A DNA stretch of 64,000 bases, taken from positions 1,302,001 to 1,366,000 of the forward strand of contig JAHLKF010000001.1 in NCBI GenBank assembly GCA_025558075.1, in the 5' to 3' direction. Below the pieces are notes generated by a model. The model saw only the letters and a list, made by a program, of their open reading frames with translations. It was not told the origin of the DNA and did not search any database. Both the position numbers and the translations under genes were made by a program. Positions 10,090 through 19,685 of this stretch are shown here, piece after piece. Each line of letters starts with the position of its first letter. Position 1 is the first letter of the stretch. This stretch comes from Gaertneriomyces semiglobifer (Eukaryota; Chytridiomycota; Chytridiomycetes; Spizellomycetales; Spizellomycetaceae).

Positions 10090-11737
10090 GAACTTTTGCA
10101 CATTCGATGGATGTAGCTGTTGAAACGGCATGTGGATGCGATACACAGCAAGACCGAGTACAAGTGAACGGAGCCCGACTGTAATTTCACAACTTTCAGG
10201 AAGGAATCCCTTCCCCGACATCTCAAAGGAAAGCGTGGAGCCGACGGTAAACAAAACAAGTGCACGTATGAAGGATGTACGTACGCTGCATGGACCCGCC
10301 GAGCTCTGGACGCTCATATCCGCGGACTACACACCGGGGAGAAACCGTTCAAGTGCCTACAGGACGGCTGTCAGTTTGAAACGGCGTACCCAGACGGAAT
10401 GAAGGCGCACCTCGAGACGCATACTGATGAAAAGCCGTTTGAGTGTGCCGAGTGTAAACGTGTGTTCAGGACCAAGTCGAATTTGGAAAGGCACGCATGG
10501 ACTCACACTGGAGAACAGGCTTACACATGTGAATACTCCGGATGCAATTTCAAGAAGGCATGGAAAGAAACCTTGAGAGACCATGTGAATATCCACACTG
10601 GAGAGAAGCCGTACGAATGCGAGTACCCAGAATGGGGTTACGCGACAGCGTGGAGGTCAGGTTTGCTCAGTCATCGTAGGATGCACGACCCAGAAATCCA
10701 ACTCAAGTGCGAGTGGGAAGGGTGTGAGTATTCGGCCACTTACTGGGGAGGAATGCAATACCACGTCCGGAGCGTGCACAACAAAGGCACGGCCATTCAA
10801 ATGCGCACATGAGGGTTGTGACTACGCGGCAATGTCATCGAGCATCTTGTTCTACCACTCTCGGACGCACACCAGAGAAACGCCTCACCGATGTCTCCTG
10901 TGTGCGTACTCGGCTAACAAACCGGATTCCGTCAAACGCCATATGGTGTACGTTCACACTGACGAGAAGCCGCACATATGCCCGTACAAGGGGTGCTCGT
11001 ATCGATACGTCGGCATGCAAGAGATCACGCGTGTCACAGTCCAGTCAAATATACGTTAACATATATTTGACTGGACTTTGACAACGCGGCACTTGTGTAC
11101 GCATACAAACGAACGGCCATTCAAGTGTGATACGTGCTAGAGTTCGTATGCGACCAAGTACCAACTAAAGCAGCACGATCTGTACCAGCATTCTGACGAC
11201 GGGCGACAGCGGGTGAAACGTGAAGAAGAGTCGATCAAAGAGGCCCTGGAAAGCGCGAAGCTCGTTTACGAGGAGGAAAGGAGAGTGTTTTTTAGTGCAT
11301 TCAAGAACGATTGCTCGGGGTCTTGGGCGGCCGTAGATTTTGTCATCACCATTTGTGATGAGGATGGTACGCCGATGGGTTACGTATTTCTGGAGGTGGA
11401 CCAGGAACAGCATCGGCACTACCCTTTGCCATGCGAGGTACGGCGGATGGCGGATGTTTACAGGAGCATGGTGTCGAATGATGAAGAGCTGCCCATTCTG
11501 TTTGTGCGGTACAATCCACATGCCTTCTCAGTCGATGGGGTAAAAGGGAAGATCACCAGAAAGGAACGAGAGTGCAGGTTGATCACTTTTCTGGAAGACA
11601 TCTCGTTTGAACGCCCGTTTGCTGTAACGTATCTGTTCTACGATACAGTGGGCAGTCGAGCATGGGTCCTGGATGAACCCGACTTTGAGGAAGCATTGAA
11701 GAAATGGTACATGCCACTGGCCCTTCGAAACGCGTGA
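10090..11737 (+). pseudogene. Degenerate C2H2 zinc-finger array joined to a putative nuclease-like domain
   Basis: Finger repeats linked by HTGEKP-type linkers run from about 10090 to 11200. Recognisable units include CTYEGCTYAAWTRRAL...H, CLQDGCQFETAYPDGM, CAECKRVFRTKSNLERH, CEYSGCNFKKAWKETL and CEWEGCEYSATYWGGM. Decay marks are a stop and frame slip before 10168, a finger whose second Cys is Trp (CEYPEWGYATAW), a frame change near 10800, an inserted palindrome at 11032-11083 with an in-frame TAA, and a TAG replacing a residue near 11137. After the fingers an open stretch (11150-11737) encodes a domain with FLEVDQEQHRHY, CEVRRM and FVRYNPHAFSVDG. The spaced acidic residues, QH pair and later Arg residues resemble a PD-(D/E)XK/Vsr-like nuclease core, but that is inference. 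Fingers plus nuclease would be a natural DNA-targeting architecture. Confidence 0.7.
11032..11083. mobile_element. 52-bp palindromic MITE-like insertion with 5-bp target duplication
   Basis: Two 21-bp terminal inverted repeats (11032-11052 and 11063-11083, 20 of 21 positions matching) surround a 10-bp centre. The outer ends read TGTCA...TGACA. The element is flanked directly by ACGCG at 11027-11031 and again at 11084-11088, as expected for a 5-bp target-site duplication. It sits inside a zinc finger. Element plus one duplication is 57 bp, so downstream frame is kept, but the centre introduces TAA. The sequence on either side reads as one continuous finger (EITR then HLCTHT) if the insertion is ignored. 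The ends lack a usable AG acceptor, so it is not a normal intron. Confidence 0.75.
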
Positions 11738-11900
11738 AATTGGTGGGATGAATGTAATGCCGTAAACCGCAGAGCGGAGTTCGTGGCAACACGCTGGGAT
11801 GGGACGGTACACGATATTGTACCCGGAGCGACCATCAAAGTTCATCTCGATCCGGCGCTTAAGAACCACAATCCCGACGATACTTTTCTGGCGGACTCTG

Positions 11901-12042
11901 TTGTACCGGTGTTTGATCGGCGTGGGAATGCCATCCGACTAATGGTTTAAGGAATTTGGCCATCTCTGTTACCACCACCACAACCAACAAACGGATCAAC
12001 CTTTCAAGGCCTTAGTGCCACGCCGATCAAACACCGGTACAA
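11901..12042. repeat. 25-bp perfect inverted repeat, 92-bp spacer
   Basis: Bases 11901-11925 (starting TTGTACCGGTGTTTGATCGG) recur as the exact reverse complement at 12018-12042. The match stops sharply at both ends and spans the point where the open frame of the helicase N-terminal region is lost. There is no clear target duplication. A foldback or template-switch origin is possible. Confidence 0.8.
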
Positions 12043-12634
12043 TGAGCTGGCCATCCGGCTGCCTGGAGCAATCCGAAACGACTAACGAGAAGGAAAGAGA
12101 GGCACTCCAAGTAGCTCTCCAATGACGCAACTTACTGCCTTTAGAAAGACTCTGGACGAGCAATATCTGGATAAAGAGCAGGTGACAATCATTTGGAGGG
12201 TCGTGAAGACCGGTGTAGGGCTGACAATACCATACCTGGTGCAAGGGCCACCTGGAACAGGCAAAAGCACCACAATTGTTGCCGTGGTGCGTGCATGGTT
12301 GAGAGAACATCAACAACGAGTCCTCGTTTGCACGCCTTCCAACAAAGCACGCAATGCGGTGCTGGAACAGCTGGCACCAGTGTATAGCAAGGAGAAGATG
12401 TTTCGGGTTGTTGGGCAGCGGTTCGGCCAGGAAGCCATCAAGAATGATATCAAAATCGTCAAGGACTACGGTGGTTACGACGAGGCAAAGGATGAATTTG
12501 AGCCCTTGGAATCCATGGTGCAATACAGCATCATTCTTTCAACACTTGTCCTTTCATATGATCTCCCTGCAAAGCCAGGCGATTTTGATCTGATCATCGT
12601 GGACGAAGCTGGCCAAGCAACAGTAACGGAAATC

Positions 12635-12698
12635 CTTGACTCTTGTCAGCATGAAAGCGAGAGAGCGGGATAGCGCTTCCATGCTGACAAGAGTCAAG
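12635..12698. repeat. 25-bp inverted repeat (24/25) inside the helicase frame
   Basis: Arms 12635-12659 (starting CTTGACTCTTGTCAGCATG) and 12674-12698 are reverse complements with one mismatch; the spacer is 14 bp. The repeat lies between helicase motif II (DEAGQ) and motif III (LVGDHMQLGP), where the family normally has a short continuous helix. It brings in the TAG at 12671 while keeping frame. Confidence 0.8.
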
Positions 12699-13400
12699 TG
12701 ATGCTTGTAGGGGACCATATGCAACTAGGCCCGACAGTTATGGCGCCATCGGCTGCTCTCTATGGACTTAGGGTGTCTCTTGTGGCGTTGCTGATGAGAT
12801 GTGCTCCGTACCAATCTTTGGACGACCGGTATTATGTGAGACTCGTGAACAACCACAGGTCCCACAAAGGCATCATTGAGTTCCCATCCAAAGTGGTATG
12901 AGTCTTCACTCCGTGCCTGTGCCCCACCCACCATTGTCAACAAGGGTCTTTCCCTGCGAGTGAAGCCAGATTTGCCGATAGTAATTGACAATGTGCGCGG
13001 GAAGGAACAGAAATTGCCAGGAAGTACTTCTTGGTGTAATGAAGCTGAGGCAGACCGGGTGTGCCATTGGATAAGGAAACTGGTGGAGGTGAACTGCCCA
13101 ACCCGTGCGATTGGGGTGATTACTCCATATAACGATCAGACCAAGATGGTCCAGGTAAAGCTCCGTGCAATCGGTATCACAGATGTGATTGTCGCTTCCG
13201 TTGATGAAACGGGATGTAATCGTAATCACAACCGTGCGGACATCCTCTGACGGCCTACATGTCATCAACGACGAACAGCGCACCAATGTGGTTCTGACAC
13301 GAGCAAGCCCTCGAGATGATTGTGTGCAACGAGGCGGCCCTGTCCGGAGGAAGTGGAGTCTGGCACCATTTTCTTGAATGGTGGCACTCAAAGTAGCCCA

Positions 13401-13834
13401 TGTCCATTATGTAACATAATTTATACTCTCCCATGTATTTAACAGATGAGGCGAAGAAAAACATATGGTCAGCAGAACTATCGATATCTTACAGCCACTT
13501 TGAGGAAGTGATCTCGAATTCTTGAATTTGCACCTTGGCCCAACAGATGCAAAGGCCATATTTACTAAATTTCAAAATGATCAGTTATTCAAGACCGATA
13601 AGCATACCATGCACCAGGGGCAAAATCATCAACCATCGACCGGTAAAGGCGGAGATGCTGGACACAAGCTGTGGTCATCAAATTGCGAGAAAGATTGAAC
13701 GGCGCAAGGGCACACGGCGCTGTTTCGCAAAAGATACCCATGTATATGTCACAAGCGCAAGCTCCAAAAGTTATAGTACAGAAATATGCAACAACCCCCA
13801 CCAGCCAGATTCTCGAGATCGACTAGTAGTAGGT
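13401..13834. other. Region after the helicase remnant, no intact gene
   Basis: Short open pieces such as EAKKNIWSAELSISYSHFEEV (about 13445-13510) and an Asp/Gln/Lys-rich stretch after 13540 are visible, but none matches a known domain and stops interrupt them. They may be the decayed end of the preceding block. Confidence 0.35.
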
Positions 13835-15248
13835 CTACGCCTGTTGTCCCCGCAAGATACGAGCGGCGCGATCATTTGGTTGGGCGTCGCCAAAACCACA
13901 TCCACCGTCACGTTCTTGAGCGACAATAGGCCCGGCACATTTTCCTGAATTGCGCCCACAACAGTCACTATGATTTATCGGAGCCCGTTGGTCAGTGTGT
14001 ATTGATGGGAGTGTACCAGCCCACAGAAAATGCTTACCTAGCACAGTCGGCGTCGCTTGTACACGGACCAGTGATAAATTGAGTGCCCTTGCGGTTACCA
14101 GCACCAGTGGCAGGGGCTCCTCCATTGTTTCCTCCAGCGTTTCCTCCAGCGTTTCCTCCAGTGTTTCCACCAGCAGGGGCAGGTGCTTGTCCACGGAAAA
14201 TACGAGCCGCACGGTCGTTGGGTTGAGCGTCACCGAAGCCACATCCACCGTCACGCTCTTGAGCTACGACTGGCCCAGCACATTTTGCTGATTTAAACCC
14301 GCAACAGTCACTATAATTCATCGGAGCCCGTTGGTCAGTGTGTATTGACGGGAGAGTACCAGCCCACAGAAAATGCTTACCTAGCACAGTCTGCATCGCT
14401 TGTACAGGGACCAGTGATAAATTGAGTGCCCTTGCGGTTACCAGCGCCAGTGGCAGGGGCTCCTCCATTGTTTCCTCCAGCGTTTCCTCCAGCGGGAGCA
14501 GCGGGAGCAGCAGCTGCTTGTCCCCGCAAGATACGAGCGGCGCGATCATTTGGTTGGGCATCGCCAAAACCACATCCTCCGTCACGTTCCTGAGCGACAA
14601 TGGGCCCGGCACATTTTGCTGATTTAAACCCGCAACAGTCACTATAATTCATCGGAGCCCGTTGGTCAGTCTGTGTTGACGGGAGTGTACCAGCCCACAG
14701 AAAATGCTTACCTAGCACAGTCGCCGTCGCTTGTACAGGGACCAGTGATAAATTGAGTGCCCTTGCGGTTACCAGCACCAGTGGCAGGGGCTCCTCCATT
14801 GTTTCCTCCAGTGTTCCCACCAGTGTTCCCACCAGTGTTTCCACCAGTGTTTCCACCAGCAGGCGCAGGTGCTTGTCCACGGAAAATACGAGCCGCACGG
14901 TCGTTGGGTTGAGCGTCGCCAAAACCACATCCACCGTCACGCTCTTGAGCTACGACTGGCCCAGCACATTTTCCCGACCGGAAACCGCAGCAATCACTAT
15001 ATATCGGAGCCCGTTGGTCAGTGTGTATTGACGGGAGTGAAACCGCCCACAGAAAATGCTTACCTAGCACAGTCTGCATCGCTTGTACAGGGACCAGTGA
15101 TAAATTGAGTGCCTTTTGCCGAAGCAAGGACAATTCCTACATGCTAGAAAGTTGAGTACTCGCCATCAAAGTGACCAGCCGACAAAGAGGACATACCGTT
15201 CAGGAAAAGGAAAACCAGTATTAAGGCCTTAGAACCTAAAGCAGTCAT
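13835..15248 (-). CDS. Secreted cysteine-rich protein with four tandem BAS2-like domains
   Basis: Six exons on the minus strand (15248-15197, 15136-15064, 14996-14712, 14641-14381, 14310-14038, 13967-13835) give about 358 residues. Exons 1-2 encode a signal peptide (KALILVFLFLNGIVLASA). The mature protein repeats one unit four times: KGTQFITGPCTSDADCA, then SDCCG, KCAGP, VAQERDGGCGFGDAQPND and RAARI, with six cysteines each. Units are joined by Gly/Asn-rich linkers (GGNTGGN type) of different length. The unit closely resembles fungal biotrophy-associated secreted protein 2/3-like proteins, which are usually single-domain secreted effector-like proteins of unknown activity. Every repeat is split by a phase-2 intron at the same place (after the Ala of DCA), so the 261-285-nt middle exons are symmetrical and could duplicate without breaking frame. 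Extracellular location is inferred. Confidence 0.85.
13968..15063 (-). repeat. Tandem exon-plus-intron duplication, four units
   Basis: Introns at 15063-14997 (67 bp), 14711-14642, 14380-14311 and 14037-13968 (70 bp each) are almost identical in sequence, as are the flanking exons. Unit length is about 330-355 bp; differences lie mostly in copy number of a GGN-coding microsatellite. Near-identity of introns points to recent duplication or ongoing gene conversion. Confidence 0.9.
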
Positions 15249-16781
15249 TTTGCCGTCCGTCTATAGTTTAAGCTTTCGTTGAATTGAACGGTAATAATAA
15301 TCTTTTCGATTGTGGAGGAGGGGGCATGCCACAGGTCGTCCTTTTTAAGTTCACCAAGACAGCTCGTCCGTCATGCCCGTTTTTGCCCCCCCGTTGGCAG
15401 GAACGGAGCCACAGGCTGCGCTTCGCATCTGTTGCATGTCTGATGCATTGTTGGGTCTGCTGCTGTTTCTTGTTGGCGAGGAGTGAACTCTTCTTTGACC
15501 TGCGTAGTGTCTACTATTCTCACACACTGTTTCAGCTCCCAAAAGTATCTCGTCAAACGCGCCCGTCCCCGCGCCAAATGAAATCAACTCGCCGCAGGTC
15601 AGACACGGTTGAGACACCCGCAGCGGGAACAGTGGCAGCGACGACCTGAGACACCAATTAACATCCTACGCTGGTGCTGTGTCGTCCTGCTGCGTCGTGC
15701 GGTGCATGCAGGTTTGTTAATTTGGCCGGAGCGAATGGAATTGGATCTGGACGGTGTGTGTGCATGTGGCGATGGATGGACCATGGAAGCGGATGGAGCG
15801 AGACGAATTCAAGATCAATTTCAAGATCAAGAGAGACTTGGCGGCCGGCAGTAGGTCATCACCGTAAGTCAACGTCACGACGTCAGCGTACGACGGAAGG
15901 TCATCGTGAAAAAGAAGGAGGCGAAACCAGTTTAGCCTCAAAACCGATGACAGGTCAATGATTGAGACGGTTCGGCATCGCAGAAATGCGTGCCAGGATT
16001 TTATTATGGCCATCGTCTTGCGTTAAAGGTTAATTCAAAGCAAGGGCAAATATGGCATTTGGATGCTTCCAACAAGTGGATGGAACATGAGCATGAATTG
16101 AAGAATAATCTGGTCAAGTGCTTCATGCACATGTATTGCATGATGAAGAACTGATCCCTAATTGGAAGATGCAGCAGCGTCTCTTTGGAAGCAGTGTCGG
16201 GAAGATCCTCAATGGTATGGCATGCATGCCCAATGACCATGTCTGAGGATGGTCCACGAGCGCATCAGATTCATGAACAGTGCTGTCCAATATGTGCTCA
16301 AATTTCAGTGTACCCAAAAATGCTGATTGGAGCCTGTCCGTGTTCAGGTTTGAGCTACTTCCGAAAGTTTGAAAGTGCCAGAGCTTACACATACAGGCTC
16401 ACTGGATCATACCAAGGTCTCACATCAATGGACATGGATCATCAGAAATCTGTCTCCGAAGAAACATTCTAGTAAAGAGAACCTAACCAGAGTCTAGGTG
16501 TCCACATCGTGCAAGATGTTGGTGTTGACAGCTCTCCCCTGGCCGCGATAAATGAATGTTGAATAAAAATATATCGTAAACATTAAATAGCCAAACAGCC
16601 ATAGCCTCCGTATAGTATTATATCGCATAAGCTCATCCTTGTATGAGTATCTTTCAATGCACCCTGGCTTCACGGGCTGCTTTGCTTTTGCCGCAGCTGG
16701 ACGCGTTCGGCAGACCGGCTCTACATCCCTAAGCACAGCTAGGTGGCGATGAAGAAGTTTATCCGGCATTCAAGGCCCTTT
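15249..16781. other. 1.5-kb gap, no gene supported
   Basis: Several frames of 60-120 codons occur on both strands, but none has a recognisable domain or consistent splice structure. The first 150 bases are the likely promoter of the secreted repeat protein. The last part is probably the 3' region of the CCDC138-like gene. Confidence 0.5.
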
Positions 16782-19685
16782 CTATCCAGTGACGCCGAGC
16801 GTCCTGAGCGTGGACCTTGCGTTCAGTCGCAAGAATTCTGAGTCCTTTCCAGGGTTATCAGTAACTGACATGTCCTGTTCATCTATGCACGAAAGGACCC
16901 GCATTCGTGGTACTAGGAACGGATGCACTCGCAGGTAGTTCTGGTTTTTGCTGTTCAAGAAGCAGTTAAGCCAGCTGAAGGGTGGTCGCTTCAAATGGTA
17001 CACGTTACTTACGGTATTCGGGCCACTTTGTGTACCACCACAGACAAATTCTCCAATGTAGGTATATGATGTGATTCCATTGCGGTAGCGATTGCCTCCA
17101 GCGCAGCCGAGGTGCTACATTGCTCTAGGAACTCTTCCAACCAGTCTGTAAAACGCCACTCGCATCAATGAGCGAACGAATAGGCTTTCTTATATATTGC
17201 CACTTACCGCCATGCGCACACAAAGCCATCATGACAGAACTCGCCAAGAATGAGACCTGGCCCATCTCGCTCTTTTGCAGCAGCGGATAGAGTACACCAA
17301 CGCCGCCCAATGCGACGCACGTTCGCTTGATCTGGTGATGATCATCAGTGAAAAGAAAACCCCAAAATGTACGATATATCCATCTACTTCGTCCGTCGAT
17401 AAGCTATTCACGAGCGCATCCAGCGCCCCGGCCAGAAGATTCGGCTGGGCCGCTCCAGCTATGATGATCAAGCACACCGTAATCCGCGAAGTCAAGCTTT
17501 GCTCGTTACCTGAGGCAGTAGCGGCCAAGCGCTCGTACGCCAGTCGAGCAATATGCATTTTCTATAAAATCCCGCCGTTAAGGGGAGGTTCCGAAACCTC
17601 AACATCAAAAAGAAGACATACTTGGGCCGGTTCCACGTCGGAATGTCTCAAAGCATGAAGGACAAATTCCAGGCACGGCTCTACATCGACTGCCGAGGGT
17701 GTGCGTGACGAAGTTGACACCATGTCAAGTACACTGTCCAAGCACTCATATAAAACCGTTGATTCTAACGAAGGTGCGAAGAGGTGCCGCGAGGTGTGCT
17801 GCCGCAGTAACCCTGCGATGATGCGACACAGGCTGGACGTCTGACGATGCACGCGCACAACGGATGATGGTTCGACCTTGTATTCCTCATACGTTTGCGT
17901 TTCCGCGCTACACGTTGCCTTTCGTCGTAACGGAACATACTTCAGAGGTTTTCGGGCACGGTCCTTGTGCACATCCGCGGTGGGAACGCTGCTCCTCATC
18001 GCTTCCAAGGTCTTCCTCAAGCGCTGATTCCGATCGTGGCATTGCTTCGCTTCGAAACGCTTATCCTCAAGCTCACGACGCACATTGTTGGATTCAGCCT
18101 GCAAGGTAGCGACCTGATCGCGAAGGGATTTGTTGGCCGTTATCAGCTCCTTGAGGGATGATTGTGCTCGGCGATTCTCTTTCGTGACGGTGTGTAAGGC
18201 CTCCTCGTATTGGTTAACTACCGCCTCTGTCTCCTAAACCATACATCTGTTGGTCCGGCATAATAATGCATGATAACGCGGTCGGCTCCATATCCAACAA
18301 GGCTTACCTGTCGCCATGACGCCTCTGTTGCTTTCACACGGGTATCAACCAATCTATCCACTTCTTGAAGCACTTGTGATTCATCTAATTTTAACAAGCC
18401 CTCCCGTTTAGCGATTTGCGCTTCGCGAGCTTTCAGCGAGTGACTTTTCCGCTGAGAAACTATGTGAGCCATGACCCACCAGACTTGAAATGACACAGGA
18501 TATACCTTCAAGCGAGCAGCTAAATCCCTCAATTCAGCATAAATATCGAGCATTGCATCCTTACTGGACGCGAAACTACGTCTGTCGTCAATAACTAGAT
18601 CAAATTTTTCCAAACCGCAGCATCCTTACTTGGAGTTCGTGCTACGCAAATTGTCCTGCAAGATAAGAATTATGAGTGACCCCGCTGGGTGGAAAAATAA
18701 CATGAAGAGGGCTACCGATGGTCGAACCGTCGTGCTTGAAAGGTTCAATGATTTGCTGAGTATTGGGGTGTCTTTCCACCGCAGAATATCATGAGGAACG
18801 TGATCATGACAAAGTCCACGGCGAACGCGCGGTTACCTGATGTACCTCTCCCAACGTCCCTACGCGCAGGAGACGAAGACCGAATACCGAGCTCAGTCAC
18901 CGACAGCTCGTCATCACTTTTTTCCGCATTGTCGCCAGACAACGGTTTCGTCCTACTGATGCTAGCTTTAAAAATGTCAAGGCAATTCGTACGGTCCAGA
19001 TGAACGTTCGGGTCCTACCTCGACCGAGCACCGGTGATGCGTTCCCAGTGTCTTCTCGTCGCTGTAAGAGGTTATCTATGGATTGGCGGAACTTTTCAAC
19101 TGCCATAATTAATACACTAATTATGTCAGGAGCTGAGGTCATGCGAATACCAAATTGTACTACCTGGATCGTGAATACTCGAACTCTCCACATTTCCCAT
19201 ACTCGCCGACGCATCTCGCGTTGAGCCGTAGGAAAATTGGCAGTTGGTGAACTGAAATATCTTCTCCCCTTTCTCATGGGTCCGAGGCTGACTCTGCGTG
19301 CCAGGTTGACGTTCGGAAATCGGTTGCAGGTCACCCAAGATGTCGGTTTTCGCTAGACTTGCACGGCTCGCATCCGCTAATGACGTTATCGTACGGTTCT
19401 GCATGCTGCTAGAGGAGGGTACGGCTGCGCAAATTTAGTTCGCACCGTTCCGTAGTGTCCGAAAGAGCTGTCACGGACCTCCGTCTCGATTTAGTGACGC
19501 TTTGGCAGTCCATTTGGCCAGCTTTTCTTCAATAAATGAAATATCTTCGTCAACCGAGGATTGTTTCTGTTGTTCTATTCTTCTCCGCATGTGCTTCCTC
19601 GCAGAGGGTGGCGGGTCAGGCAACGCATTGACAACACTCGTAGGCAGAGATCTCCAATCCAACGTAACATTTCCCTGTGGTTACA
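16782..19685 (-). CDS. CCDC138-like centrosomal coiled-coil protein
   Basis: A multi-exon minus-strand gene; 3' exons are clear and the 5' end is approximate. Coiled-coil exons include YAELRDLAARLK, SHSLKAREAQIAKREGLLKL and ETEAVVNQYEEALHTV leading into LRDQVATLQAESNNVRREL. A helical C-terminal domain follows (VEPCLEFVLHALRHSD; TVCLIIIAGAAQPNLLAGAL; LYPLLQKSEMGQVSFLASSV; WLEEFLEQCSTSAALEAIA; LENLSVVVHKVARIP). The protein ends at FLRLNARSTLRTLGV. This order matches vertebrate CCDC138, a centriolar-satellite/centrosome protein, including the final LNSTLxxLG-type motif. A probable N-terminal exon at 19685-19471 has TLDWRSLPTSVVNALPDPP. Exons between 18620 and 19460 (for example around 18850-18950 and 19130-19400) are Ser-rich and their exact joins could not be settled, nor could the start codon. 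Confidence 0.68.

Larger units (their letters stand above)
11740..13400 (+). pseudogene. Degenerate superfamily 1 (UPF1/SMUBP2-like) helicase
   Basis: The frame carries helicase motifs in order: QGPPGTGKST (Walker A, about 12240), VCTPSNKARNAV (Ia), IIVDEAGQAT (Walker B), VMLVGDHMQLGPTV (III), VNNHRSH (IV), IGVITPYNDQ (V region), DVIVITTVRTSS, and NVVLTRA (VI) followed in another frame by REMIVCNEAALSG. The order fits UPF1-like SF1 helicases. Damage includes an in-frame TAG at 12671-12673 inside an inverted repeat, a frame slip near 12898 (FPSKVV to YESSLRACAP), loss of the Gly-Gln segment before DVIVITT with another slip near 13215, a slip in motif VI, and stops between 11950 and 12120. The upstream part (11760-11950) reads GTVHDIVPGATIKVHLDP and could be the helicase N-terminus or the tail of the finger-nuclease gene. 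It is very likely inactive. Confidence 0.8.

Noticed and set aside
9601..10317. Minus-strand open frame of 238 codons between PP5 and the finger array
   Set aside because: No recognisable domain, overlaps the PP5 last exon and the finger sequences, and lies opposite better-supported coding.
11027..11088. The 52-bp element as an ordinary spliceosomal intron
   Set aside because: No AG acceptor lies at the right end, and the perfect 5-bp duplication with inverted ends fits an insertion better.
15284..15961. Overlapping plus-strand frames of 80-121 codons downstream of the secreted-repeat promoter
   Set aside because: Low-complexity translation in several frames at once, no domain, no consistent splice sites.
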